From an uncultured Bacilli bacterium (GTDB lineage: Bacteria > Bacillota_I > Bacilli_A > RF39 > UBA660), in the NCBI GenBank assembly GCA_934095965.1, contig CAKOKR010000019.1, forward strand, positions 1-29,214: a stretch of DNA of 29,214 nt. Direction: 5' to 3'. This document shows positions 1 through 7,337 of this stretch, one piece after another (positions within the stretch are counted from its first letter, which is position 1; each line of letters begins with the position of its first letter). Both the position numbers and the translations under genes were made by a program. The notes beneath the pieces are model-generated. The model made no database searches, had not been told where the DNA came from, and saw nothing but the letters and a program-made list of their open reading frames with translations.

Positions 1-54
1 AAGCCTCTATTCCGAAGCCTCTATTCCGAAGCCTCTATTCCGAAGCCTCTATTC
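1..54. repeat. 14-bp tandem repeat, 3 full copies plus a 12-nt partial
   Basis: The unit AAGCCTCTATTCCG occurs at 1-14, 15-28 and 29-42, and in part at 43-54, with no mismatch. On the minus strand each unit contains TAGAGG, a Shine-Dalgarno-like string. The array touches the window edge, so the true copy number is unknown. The CCTCTATTC part of the unit matches the leader region upstream of the secreted-protein gene that starts at 11031. Confidence 0.9.
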
Positions 55-99
55 TATTAAAATTTTATCATTTATTTGTTTTATATGCAATAGTTTTTT
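46..99 (-). repeat. Copy A of a dispersed intergenic block (copy B at 11040-11094)
   Basis: Positions 46-73 match 11040-11067 at 27 of 28 bases. A further 12-base match (CAATAGTTTTTT) lies at 88-99 and 11082-11093. In copy B the block covers the 3' end of the cadherin-like gene, the intergenic space and the Shine-Dalgarno site of the 433-residue secreted protein. Copy A therefore looks like the relic of the same gene junction. Confidence 0.75.
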
Positions 100-198
100 G
101 TTAATTTGCAAAATATTTTTTTGAAGTGAAATGAAAAAGTAAATTCCAGATTCTTTATCTTTAACATTATTTTCATTATATCCACATATTACACACAT
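49..198 (-). CDS. Short ORF (49 aa) with CxxC motif, doubtful
   Basis: An open frame runs from ATG at 198 to TAG at 49, starting MCVICGY, a knuckle-like CxxC, and continuing with a hydrophobic stretch (IYFFISL) and a basic tail. There is no convincing Shine-Dalgarno site. A TATAAT-like box lies upstream near 251-256. Its 3' half overlaps the block shared with the end of the cadherin-like gene at 11071, and the IYFFISL...KK pattern loosely resembles the membrane anchor and basic tail there. It may be a decayed remnant of a paralogous anchor rather than a working gene. Confidence 0.2.
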   Translation of the reverse strand: MCVICGYNENNVKDKESGIYFFISLQKNILQINKKLLHIKQINDKILIE

Positions 199-285
199 AA
201 ATTTTGTTTTTTTAGTAACATTATTTTATCTAGTTAATCTTTATAAAATATTATAATGTACCATTTTTAAGAAATTAATATCTAA

Positions 286-435
286 TTAATTTAAATACCT
301 TATATCAATATCTACATCTGCATTTGATGCAGAGCCATATTGATTTTGAAAATATGCATATGTTACACCTACTACTAGAAGTGCTAGTGCAACTGGTGCT
401 ATTGCACTAAATAATTTTATTTTTTTCTTTTTCAT
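286..435 (-). CDS. Small membrane peptide (49 aa) with TasA-like N-terminus
   Basis: The ATG at 435 has a good Shine-Dalgarno site (GGAGAG, about 6 nt upstream) and a plausible promoter. The product begins with a lysine-rich stretch (MKKKKIK), then a hydrophobic segment at about residues 8-28 ending in TYAYF, then a short polar acidic tail ending DIDIRYLN. TYAYF/TYAWF after a signal anchor is typical of TasA/camelysin-like secreted proteins, which are usually much longer. No continuation is visible in other frames after the stop. It could be a true small exported peptide or a truncated member of that group. It lies just downstream of holA and has its own promoter inside the holA 3' end. Confidence 0.6.
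   Translation of the reverse strand: MKKKKIKLFSAIAPVALALLVVGVTYAYFQNQYGSASNADVDIDIRYLN
317..333. repeat. 7-bp perfect inverted repeat inside the small peptide gene
   Basis: TCTGCAT and ATGCAGA are separated by three bases (317-323 and 327-333). There is no T-tract on either side, so it is not a terminator. It may be a coincidence of coding for Ser-Asn-Ala-Asp. Confidence 0.4.
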
Positions 436-474
436 TTTATTCTCTCCACATCTTTATTTTTAAATACTAAATAA

Positions 475-503
475 ATAATACCACAAATAAAATCTAATTA
501 CAA
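475..503 (-). promoter_or_regulatory. Probable sigma-A promoter of the small membrane peptide
   Basis: On the minus strand there is TTGTAA (498-503), a 17-nt spacer and TATTAT (475-480). The spacer ends in TGG, giving an extended -10 motif. The -35 box lies at the end of holA. Confidence 0.5.
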
Positions 504-1426
504 GTATCAATTAAAAAAGAAATTAAAGAAGTATCTTTATCTAATAAACCTTTCTTTATTCCAACATCTATATTACTTAAACTAACTAAATTATCTAACA
601 ATTCATTATTTGTATACTTTAAACTATTATTATATAATTTATTAACTTGCCACTCTTGCATATGCAAGTAGTCAATAACTCCATTAATACCCAACTTATT
701 ATATAACGTTTTTACATAATACATTAATCTATATTCTCTAGCAAGTAATATAACTAAACTAGTTGCATCAACTTTATATATCTTTAAATTATTAAATATC
801 TTTATTGCTTTACCTAAATCTTTATTTATAACTGCATCTACAAATAAAAAATTATTATTAGTTTTTTCTTCTCCCACTATTTTTACAACATCACTATATT
901 TAATATCACAAGGAAACCCATAATAAAGCATAACTTTATCTAATTCATTAAACATAATATCTAAATTCTTAAATGAATTATCCATTATATAATTAACAGT
1001 TTTATAATCCATATTATAATTATAATTTCTTAAATATGCATTAAGTACTTCATTTAAACCTCTTTTATCCATCTTACTGATATTTATCAGCTGTCCTTTA
1101 TCTTTTATACACTTAACTATTTTTTTCTTAGAATCAATCCCATTTAATGTTGTAAATATAATGTTAGAACTAGGATTTGAATTATTTAAGTAATTAAGTA
1201 GTAAGTTATTATCTTCTTCACTTATTTTATCAGTTCCAAAAAATGTAGCATTACTTGCAACAATCCATTTTTCATCTATACCAAGTCCAAAATATGAAGC
1301 TTCTTCGATTACTTCTTTTATACTACACTTAGACATATTAAAAATAATATAATTATTATCTTTAACTATCTTTTTTATTTCTTTATCAATCAATCTATAA
1401 CTTTCTGCACTAATTAAATAATTCAT
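494..1426 (-). CDS. holA: DNA polymerase III subunit delta
   Basis: The 310-residue product has the size and general pattern of HolA, the clamp-loader subunit that opens the beta sliding clamp during replication. The N-terminal part (MNYLISAESYRLIDKEI) matches the usual opening of short Firmicute/Mollicute delta subunits. It is followed by an ATPase-like fold without a Walker A motif, as expected for delta, and a helical C-terminal collar region. The ATG has a very strong Shine-Dalgarno site (GGAAGGAGGG). It appears to be a single gene with its own promoter. In many Firmicutes holA lies next to rpsT; here rpsT is about 17 kb away. Confidence 0.85.
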   Translation of the reverse strand: MNYLISAESYRLIDKEIKKIVKDNNYIIFNMSKCSIKEVIEEASYFGLGIDEKWIVASNATFFGTDKISEEDNNLLLNYLNNSNPSSNIIFTTLNGIDSKKKIVKCIKDKGQLINISKMDKRGLNEVLNAYLRNYNYNMDYKTVNYIMDNSFKNLDIMFNELDKVMLYYGFPCDIKYSDVVKIVGEEKTNNNFLFVDAVINKDLGKAIKIFNNLKIYKVDATSLVILLAREYRLMYYVKTLYNKLGINGVIDYLHMQEWQVNKLYNNSLKYTNNELLDNLVSLSNIDVGIKKGLLDKDTSLISFLIDTCN

Positions 1427-1443
1427 AACACCCTCCTTCCCAA

Positions 1444-1472
1444 ATTATAACACATACAAAAAGAAAAAGAAA
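1444..1472 (-). promoter_or_regulatory. Extended -10 promoter of holA
   Basis: TATAAT (1444-1449, minus strand) is preceded by TGT, giving an extended -10. A weak -35 (TTTCTT, 1467-1472) lies 17 nt further up. Only 17 nt separate the -10 box from the ATG, so the transcript should start at the Shine-Dalgarno site. Confidence 0.55.
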
Positions 1473-1489
1473 GCTTCCTCATCTTTTTC
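1458..1489 (-). terminator. Probable terminator of the addBA-flavoprotein operon
   Basis: On the minus strand GAAAAAG pairs with CTTTTTC (1483-1489 with 1463-1469), with an AAGCTT element in the loop. The stem is followed by a short T-run (1458-1462). It lies downstream of the FAD-dehydrogenase gene and overlaps the holA promoter region. Confidence 0.5.
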
Positions 1490-1496
1490 TATCTAA

Positions 1497-1510
1497 ACAT
1501 TATATAATGT
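1497..1510. other. 14-bp perfect palindrome
   Basis: ACATTATATAATGT reads the same on both strands. It lies in the gap between the FAD-dehydrogenase gene and the holA promoter. It could be an operator or chance in AT-rich DNA. Confidence 0.35.
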
Positions 1511-1540
1511 ACTATATCTTATGATTATTTATAAAACATG

Positions 1541-3100
1541 TTAATTATTTTTATATCTTTTATAAATACTTTCAAATACTTTAATACCATCCATTGCACT
1601 TGTTGTAATACCTCCAGCATAACCAGCACCTTCACCACATGGATAAATACCTTTTATATTTGATTCTAAAAAGTCATCTCTTAAAATTCTAATCGGACTG
1701 CTAGTTCGAGATTCAACTCCAGCAAGTATTGCACTATCCCCATTAAATCCCTTTATCTTATTATCAAAATAATCTATTCCTTCTTTTAAGTTTTCATTTA
1801 TAATATCTGGAAATATTTTATTTAAATCAGCACACTTAATATTACCTTTAAATGCATCACTTTCTATATTATCAGATATTTTATGTATTTTATAATCAAC
1901 ATACCTTTGAACTGGAATAAAACCATTACCTAACTTATATGCATTTTCTTCCAATCTTGATTGAAACTTCAAACCATCAAGTGTATTATTTCCATAAATA
2001 TCTGGACCTACAGTTACAATAATTGCACTATTTGCATATCCAGAATCTCTTTTATAATTACTCATTCCATTAATACATAATCTATTTTTATTGGTGCTTG
2101 TATTTACTACATAACCTCCGGGACACATACAAAAACTATATACCCCATGCTTTGATTTACTATTATAAGTTAATTTATATGATGCACTTGGTAAAAACTT
2201 ATAATTAATCGGATACTGATTTTCATTAATCATCTCTTGAGGATGAATAATTCTAAGACCAACTGCAAAAGGCTTAGATTCCATACTTAATTTCTTTTCA
2301 TATAACATATTAAATGTATCTTTAGCAGAATGACCTATTGCTAAAATAAGTATATTACATGGAATAATTTCTTTATTAACTATAATTGATTCTAACTTAC
2401 CATCTTTAATTATAATATCTTCTAGTTTAGAATTAAATTTAAATTCTCCCCCTAAAGATATAATTTTTTCTCTTAAATTAATGATAACATTTCTTAATAT
2501 ATCAGTTCCAATATGAGGTTTACTATCATACATAATCTCTTCTGGTGCTCCACATTCTACAAAAGTCTTAAACACTTCCTTCATTCTAAAATATTTATCT
2601 TTTACTAAAGTATTTAATTTTCCATCACTAAATGTTCCAGCTCCCCCTTCACCAAAACATACATTAGATTCTTCATTTAATTTATTATTTTCCCATAAGT
2701 CATTTATAGTTTTTATTCTTTCTAAAATAGTTTCTCCTCTATCAATGACTATTGGCTTATAGCCATATGTCGCTAGCTTTAAAGCAGCAAATAATCCCGC
2801 AGGTCCAGCTCCAACAACATATACTCTATTATTTATTATTTCACTACCTTGACTAGGTAATACATATTCTTCCGTTTCAACTTTAACAATATTATTATCT
2901 AAATACTTATCTTCATTATCTATCTCTACATCAAAATCAAATACATATGAAAACATCATTTTATTTCTTGCATCAATTGATTTTTTATGTATTTTATATG
3001 ATTTTATATCATCTATATTAACTTTAAGCCTCTTAGCTATTACTTTTTTGTAGTTAATATTTTCTTGAATTGCTACCCTAACACCTTTAATTCTTATCAT
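1541..3100 (-). CDS. FAD-dependent dehydrogenase, COG2509 type
   Basis: The product (519 aa) is an uncharacterised flavoprotein of the COG2509 group. A ~90-residue N-terminal domain precedes the dinucleotide-binding motif GAGPAGLFAA (about residues 97-106). Further family-type motifs are CFGEGGAGTFSDGKLNT, and the C-terminal PCGEGAGYAGGITTSAMDG, which closes the FAD site. The substrate is unknown; these proteins are cytosolic redox enzymes. The start at 3100 (MIRIKG) is preferred because GGAGG lies 5-6 nt upstream, inside the codons of a five-residue longer in-frame start at 3115. It overlaps the preceding flavoprotein gene by 14 nt, so the two are probably translationally coupled. Confidence 0.85.
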   Translation of the reverse strand: MIRIKGVRVAIQENINYKKVIAKRLKVNIDDIKSYKIHKKSIDARNKMMFSYVFDFDVEIDNEDKYLDNNIVKVETEEYVLPSQGSEIINNRVYVVGAGPAGLFAALKLATYGYKPIVIDRGETILERIKTINDLWENNKLNEESNVCFGEGGAGTFSDGKLNTLVKDKYFRMKEVFKTFVECGAPEEIMYDSKPHIGTDILRNVIINLREKIISLGGEFKFNSKLEDIIIKDGKLESIIVNKEIIPCNILILAIGHSAKDTFNMLYEKKLSMESKPFAVGLRIIHPQEMINENQYPINYKFLPSASYKLTYNSKSKHGVYSFCMCPGGYVVNTSTNKNRLCINGMSNYKRDSGYANSAIIVTVGPDIYGNNTLDGLKFQSRLEENAYKLGNGFIPVQRYVDYKIHKISDNIESDAFKGNIKCADLNKIFPDIINENLKEGIDYFDNKIKGFNGDSAILAGVESRTSSPIRILRDDFLESNIKGIYPCGEGAGYAGGITTSAMDGIKVFESIYKRYKNN

Positions 3101-4262
3101 AAAAACCTCCAGCAATTAAGGCTGTAACAAAAGCTATAGTTAAGTTATAACCTCCACAATCTCCATCTATATCTAGTATTTCACCAGCAAAATATAAGCC
3201 ACTTACAAGTCTAGACTCTAAAGTAAATGGATTAACCTCTGATAAATCAACACCTCCACTAGTAACTTGTGCTTCATTAAATGAATTCGTATCAATTATT
3301 TTTACTCTTTTATTTGTAAGTACATTTATTAATCTATTTTTTTCTATCTTACTTAATTCATCATAACGCTTATCATGTTTAACTTTTGCTATGTCAAGTA
3401 ATACATTACTTAATTTATAATCTAAGAAACCATCTAAAACACTAGATAACTCATAATTTTTATAAAGTATTTTATCACTCTTATACCATGGAACAAAATT
3501 AATACCTATTTCAACACACTTATTTTCTTCTAAATACTTATTTACATCTCTACTTAAATTAAATATACAAATACCACTTAAACCATCTTTAGTAAACTGA
3601 AGTTCACCAGATTCTTTTTTTACTAAAGAATCATCTACATAAAGTGATAAATCTACAGTAGTTCTAACACCAAATAAATCTTTTTCATACCCAGTATTTG
3701 TTTTTAATCCAACCAGTGATGGATATGTTTTAATTATATTATGATTAAAACATTCCGCTAATTTATAACCATAGCCATCACTTCCAGTCTTCTCATAAGA
3801 TTTACCACCCGTAGTAATAATAACTTTATCATAACTCTTCCCATTAATAATAAACTTATTTTTATTTTTAATTATATTATCAACAAAAACATCATAATAA
3901 AAATTAACACCCCTAACTCTAGCATTTGCTAGTAGTCCAGATTTAACACTACTACTTTTTTCACTATACGGATATAAATAACCATTCTTATTTTTTAAAA
4001 TAATACCAAAATCCTCAAGTGTTTTTTTTACATCTTTAATTTTTTCTTCTAGTTTCATTTTTTTTAAAACTTCCATATTACTAGAATGATAATGTTTAAT
4101 ATCATTATCTATATTACCTATATTACATTTACCAGAACCCGTAAGAAGTAACTTTTTACCTGCAGTATTATTTTTTTCATAAACATCAACATACCCACAG
4201 TCACTTGCAATGATACTTGCAAGAAGTCCACTAGCACCTGCCCCAATTATAGCAATTTTCAC
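3087..4262 (-). CDS. NAD(P)/FAD-dependent oxidoreductase, BaiN/YhiN (HI0933) family
   Basis: The 391-residue flavoprotein starts with MKIAIIGAGASGLLAS, a Rossmann GxGxxG motif at residues 7-12. It continues with GKKLLLTGSGKCN, TTGGKSYEKTGSDGYGY and the C-terminal GLYFAGEILDIDGDCGGYNL, all hallmarks of the HI0933/YhiN group. Members include BaiN of bile-acid dehydroxylating bacteria, but most have no known substrate, so a bile-acid role cannot be assumed. The start codon is GTG with AGGAAGTG upstream. It lies 21 nt downstream of addA and overlaps the next flavoprotein gene, so it belongs to the addBA operon. Confidence 0.85.
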   Translation of the reverse strand: MKIAIIGAGASGLLASIIASDCGYVDVYEKNNTAGKKLLLTGSGKCNIGNIDNDIKHYHSSNMEVLKKMKLEEKIKDVKKTLEDFGIILKNKNGYLYPYSEKSSSVKSGLLANARVRGVNFYYDVFVDNIIKNKNKFIINGKSYDKVIITTGGKSYEKTGSDGYGYKLAECFNHNIIKTYPSLVGLKTNTGYEKDLFGVRTTVDLSLYVDDSLVKKESGELQFTKDGLSGICIFNLSRDVNKYLEENKCVEIGINFVPWYKSDKILYKNYELSSVLDGFLDYKLSNVLLDIAKVKHDKRYDELSKIEKNRLINVLTNKRVKIIDTNSFNEAQVTSGGVDLSEVNPFTLESRLVSGLYFAGEILDIDGDCGGYNLTIAFVTALIAGGFYDKN

Positions 4263-4283
4263 TATATCACTTCCTTTCTTATA

Positions 4284-7200
4284 TTATATAATCTCTTTAA
4301 TACTTTTTTCAAGTATAGAATACAAATATAATTTAACATCTTTTTTTGTTATATTTTTAACATAATCTAAATATACATGTAATTGTTTAACATAATCTTC
4401 TTCATCAATATTTTTAAGTTTATAATCAATTACAATAACTCTATCACTATACTCAAGCATTAAATCTATTATCCCATGATATGTTTTATCAGAATCATAT
4501 AAAAACTCTAATTCTTGGTACACTTTGGCATTATCAAAATCAAAATATTTTTTTAAATCATTTACTAAAGTATTATTGGTATCACTAAATGATGCATATT
4601 CTAAGGATTCATGCAAGCTTGTTCCATACATAAGTAACTTTGCATTATTTTTATCAAGTATTTTTTCAACTCTTTTAGATGCTTTAGCAACTTCTATTTC
4701 TTCCGTATCAATTTTTACATCAACAAAATTAATAACATCATTACATTCATCATTCATATTCTTACTTATTGCTCTACTAAATTCATAATCTTTAGTTAAC
4801 CCAAGACTATTTAAATCAATTCCATACATATATTTTTTCATAGCTCCTGCAATTGAAGATAAAAACGAATAAAACGAACGATACTTAGATTCTTCATAAA
4901 AATCTGGTTTATCATGAGGGTATTCTTTAACCTCAGGCATAACCATAATCATTTTTTCTTTTGCTCTAGTTAAAGCTACATAAAATAATCTAATTTTCTC
5001 AGCAATCTCTTCAAGTATTGTATCTCTTTTAATTAATTCTTTTACAAAAGTAACACCTAATCCATCACTATAAAACGGAGTAATTATCCCATAGGTCTTA
5101 TCAAACATAAATCTATTTTGTAAATCTCTCAAATTAAAATCCTTTTTAAACCCAGTAAAATAACAAACTGGAAATTCTAACCCCTTTGATTTATGAATAT
5201 TCATCATTTTAACGGAAACACTACCAGACTTAGCTTCTTTATATGTAATATCTTGTTTACTATCAACCAAAGTATTTAAATATGTATTAAAATCTTCTAC
5301 TGTATAACCTAAAAATTCAATATTCTTTGCTAAATCAAGTAAATAATTTATTCTTTTAATACCAGCATCAACATTACCAACTAAAATAAGTTTATTATAT
5401 ATATCAAACTTATTTATTATTTTCTCTAATATTGTTGATGGGGTTTCATTATCTAATGTTTTTGCTAAATCATTACATATATTATATACTTCACTTTTAA
5501 ACATCTTATTTTCTTCCAAAGCTTCATATATTTTTTCATCACTCATATTACCTAGATAACTTCTTGCAACACTCGTAAAATAATACCTTGTTTCTTTATT
5601 AAATATCTTCTTTGATATATTAATAATTAAATTAATAATATTTTTGATAATATAAATTTCTGTTTCATCCATTAAATTATTATCTTGATATATTTCCATA
5701 GGTATATGAAAATACTCAAAAACTTTTTTAAAAAGTGGCATACTACTTCCACGATCTAAAATAATGCAATAATCACTATAATTTGACTTACGTAATCCCC
5801 CAATATCAAAATCAGCAACCAAATAACCATCATTAACTTTTTTCTTAATATCATTTGCTATAGCAAAAGCTTCTATTTCATCTTTAGAAAACTCTTTACC
5901 CTCATCATTATAAGTAAGTATCTCTAAATTATTATTATATTCATTTTTACATGACTCTATATATGTCTCATTACCATAAATCATCTCATGATTATCAGTA
6001 TAATCTATACCACCTAAATCTTTAATCATAAGTAAATTAAATATTTCATTTATATTATTTAAAACTTCACTTCTACTTCTAAAGTTCTTCATTAAATCAA
6101 TTTTTCTTCCCCCAATATTTTTACTATAATTATCATACTTATTTTTAAATATCAAAGGATTAGCATTTCTAAATCTATAAATAGATTGCTTTATATCACC
6201 TACCATATAAACATTATCATTTTCTATTTCACTAATAAAGATTTCTTGTAAATCACTTGTATCTTGATACTCATCTATCATTATTTCATTAAAATAAAAC
6301 TTTATTTCATCTTTAATATACTTATTTTCTTTAACTAACTTTATTGCCATCTTAGCTATATCACTAAACTCAAATACACCATTACTTATTTTATAATTAT
6401 TTAGATATTCATCTAATTTCTTTATTACTTTTATTATTACTTTAACATAATCTTTCGTACTTAAATAATACTTTATTATATCTTCCCTACTATATATTAT
6501 TAATGATTTTATTTTTTCTAGACTATCTTTAACTCTTTCTTTTAAAAATACCCCATCTTCATCTAAACCTTTAAATCTACCTAATTTTATATCTCTATAT
6601 TTATATAAATCATCATAAGTCTTTGGTCTAAATATCTTAGATACACTATCATATATACTTATATATGCATCACTTTCCATATAGTTTTCTAAACTCATTA
6701 CATCAGTCTCAAAATTATCAACAAGTTCACTCAAATATTTAAAGTATTCATTAAATATCTTATTAACATATTCTATATTATAAAAATTTTCTATATAGTT
6801 ATCTAAATACTCATTCTTATCATATTTTAAATCAATACCATCATTTATATTTAATATACCTTCTTTTAATACTTCATCATCTCTCATAGTAAATGTTTTA
6901 ACAAAGTTTAAAAAATCTAAATCTTTCTCTTGATAAAATTCATCAAATATTTTATCAAGTAGTCGTTTTCTTTCTATATTTATAATCGATGCATCAATTA
7001 TCTTTATATCTTTATTTATATTAAGTACATAATGATATTTTTTAACTAAAGAAAGTGCATATGCATCAAATGTTGTAATATATGCTGAATCTAAATATTC
7101 AAGTTGTTCTTTTAAACCACTTTTTTTTATTTTTTTTCTAATTCTTGCAGACATTTCTCCTGCTGCTTCATTAGTAAATGTTAAAATAAGGATTCTTCTT

Positions 7201-7337
7201 ATATCAACTCCATTTAATACTTTTTGTAATACTCTCTCAGATAACACTGCTGTTTTACCTGAACCTGCTCCAGCTGATACAATTATATTTGATCCATCCA
7301 TTTCAATTGCTAACTGTTGTTCCGTCGTCCACTTCAT
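4284..7337 (-). CDS. addA: ATP-dependent helicase/nuclease subunit A
   Basis: The 1017-residue product is the UvrD-like helicase-nuclease of the AddAB complex, which resects double-strand breaks for recombination and degrades foreign linear DNA. Visible motifs are the Walker A AGAGSGKT (22-29), the LTFTNEAAGEM motif Ia region, Walker B DEYQD (355-359), QSIYRFRNA (motif III), KSKGLEFPVCYF and LFYVALTRAK (motifs V-VI). A C-terminal PD-(D/E)XK nuclease has GIIDL near 952 and IDYK near 968. It is shorter than Bacillus AddA (about 1230 aa) but all core motifs remain. The start overlaps addB by 35 nt and is preceded by TTGGAGG within addB, so translational coupling is likely. Confidence 0.95.
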   Translation of the reverse strand: MKWTTEQQLAIEMDGSNIIVSAGAGSGKTAVLSERVLQKVLNGVDIRRILILTFTNEAAGEMSARIRKKIKKSGLKEQLEYLDSAYITTFDAYALSLVKKYHYVLNINKDIKIIDASIINIERKRLLDKIFDEFYQEKDLDFLNFVKTFTMRDDEVLKEGILNINDGIDLKYDKNEYLDNYIENFYNIEYVNKIFNEYFKYLSELVDNFETDVMSLENYMESDAYISIYDSVSKIFRPKTYDDLYKYRDIKLGRFKGLDEDGVFLKERVKDSLEKIKSLIIYSREDIIKYYLSTKDYVKVIIKVIKKLDEYLNNYKISNGVFEFSDIAKMAIKLVKENKYIKDEIKFYFNEIMIDEYQDTSDLQEIFISEIENDNVYMVGDIKQSIYRFRNANPLIFKNKYDNYSKNIGGRKIDLMKNFRSRSEVLNNINEIFNLLMIKDLGGIDYTDNHEMIYGNETYIESCKNEYNNNLEILTYNDEGKEFSKDEIEAFAIANDIKKKVNDGYLVADFDIGGLRKSNYSDYCIILDRGSSMPLFKKVFEYFHIPMEIYQDNNLMDETEIYIIKNIINLIINISKKIFNKETRYYFTSVARSYLGNMSDEKIYEALEENKMFKSEVYNICNDLAKTLDNETPSTILEKIINKFDIYNKLILVGNVDAGIKRINYLLDLAKNIEFLGYTVEDFNTYLNTLVDSKQDITYKEAKSGSVSVKMMNIHKSKGLEFPVCYFTGFKKDFNLRDLQNRFMFDKTYGIITPFYSDGLGVTFVKELIKRDTILEEIAEKIRLFYVALTRAKEKMIMVMPEVKEYPHDKPDFYEESKYRSFYSFLSSIAGAMKKYMYGIDLNSLGLTKDYEFSRAISKNMNDECNDVINFVDVKIDTEEIEVAKASKRVEKILDKNNAKLLMYGTSLHESLEYASFSDTNNTLVNDLKKYFDFDNAKVYQELEFLYDSDKTYHGIIDLMLEYSDRVIVIDYKLKNIDEEDYVKQLHVYLDYVKNITKKDVKLYLYSILEKSIKEII

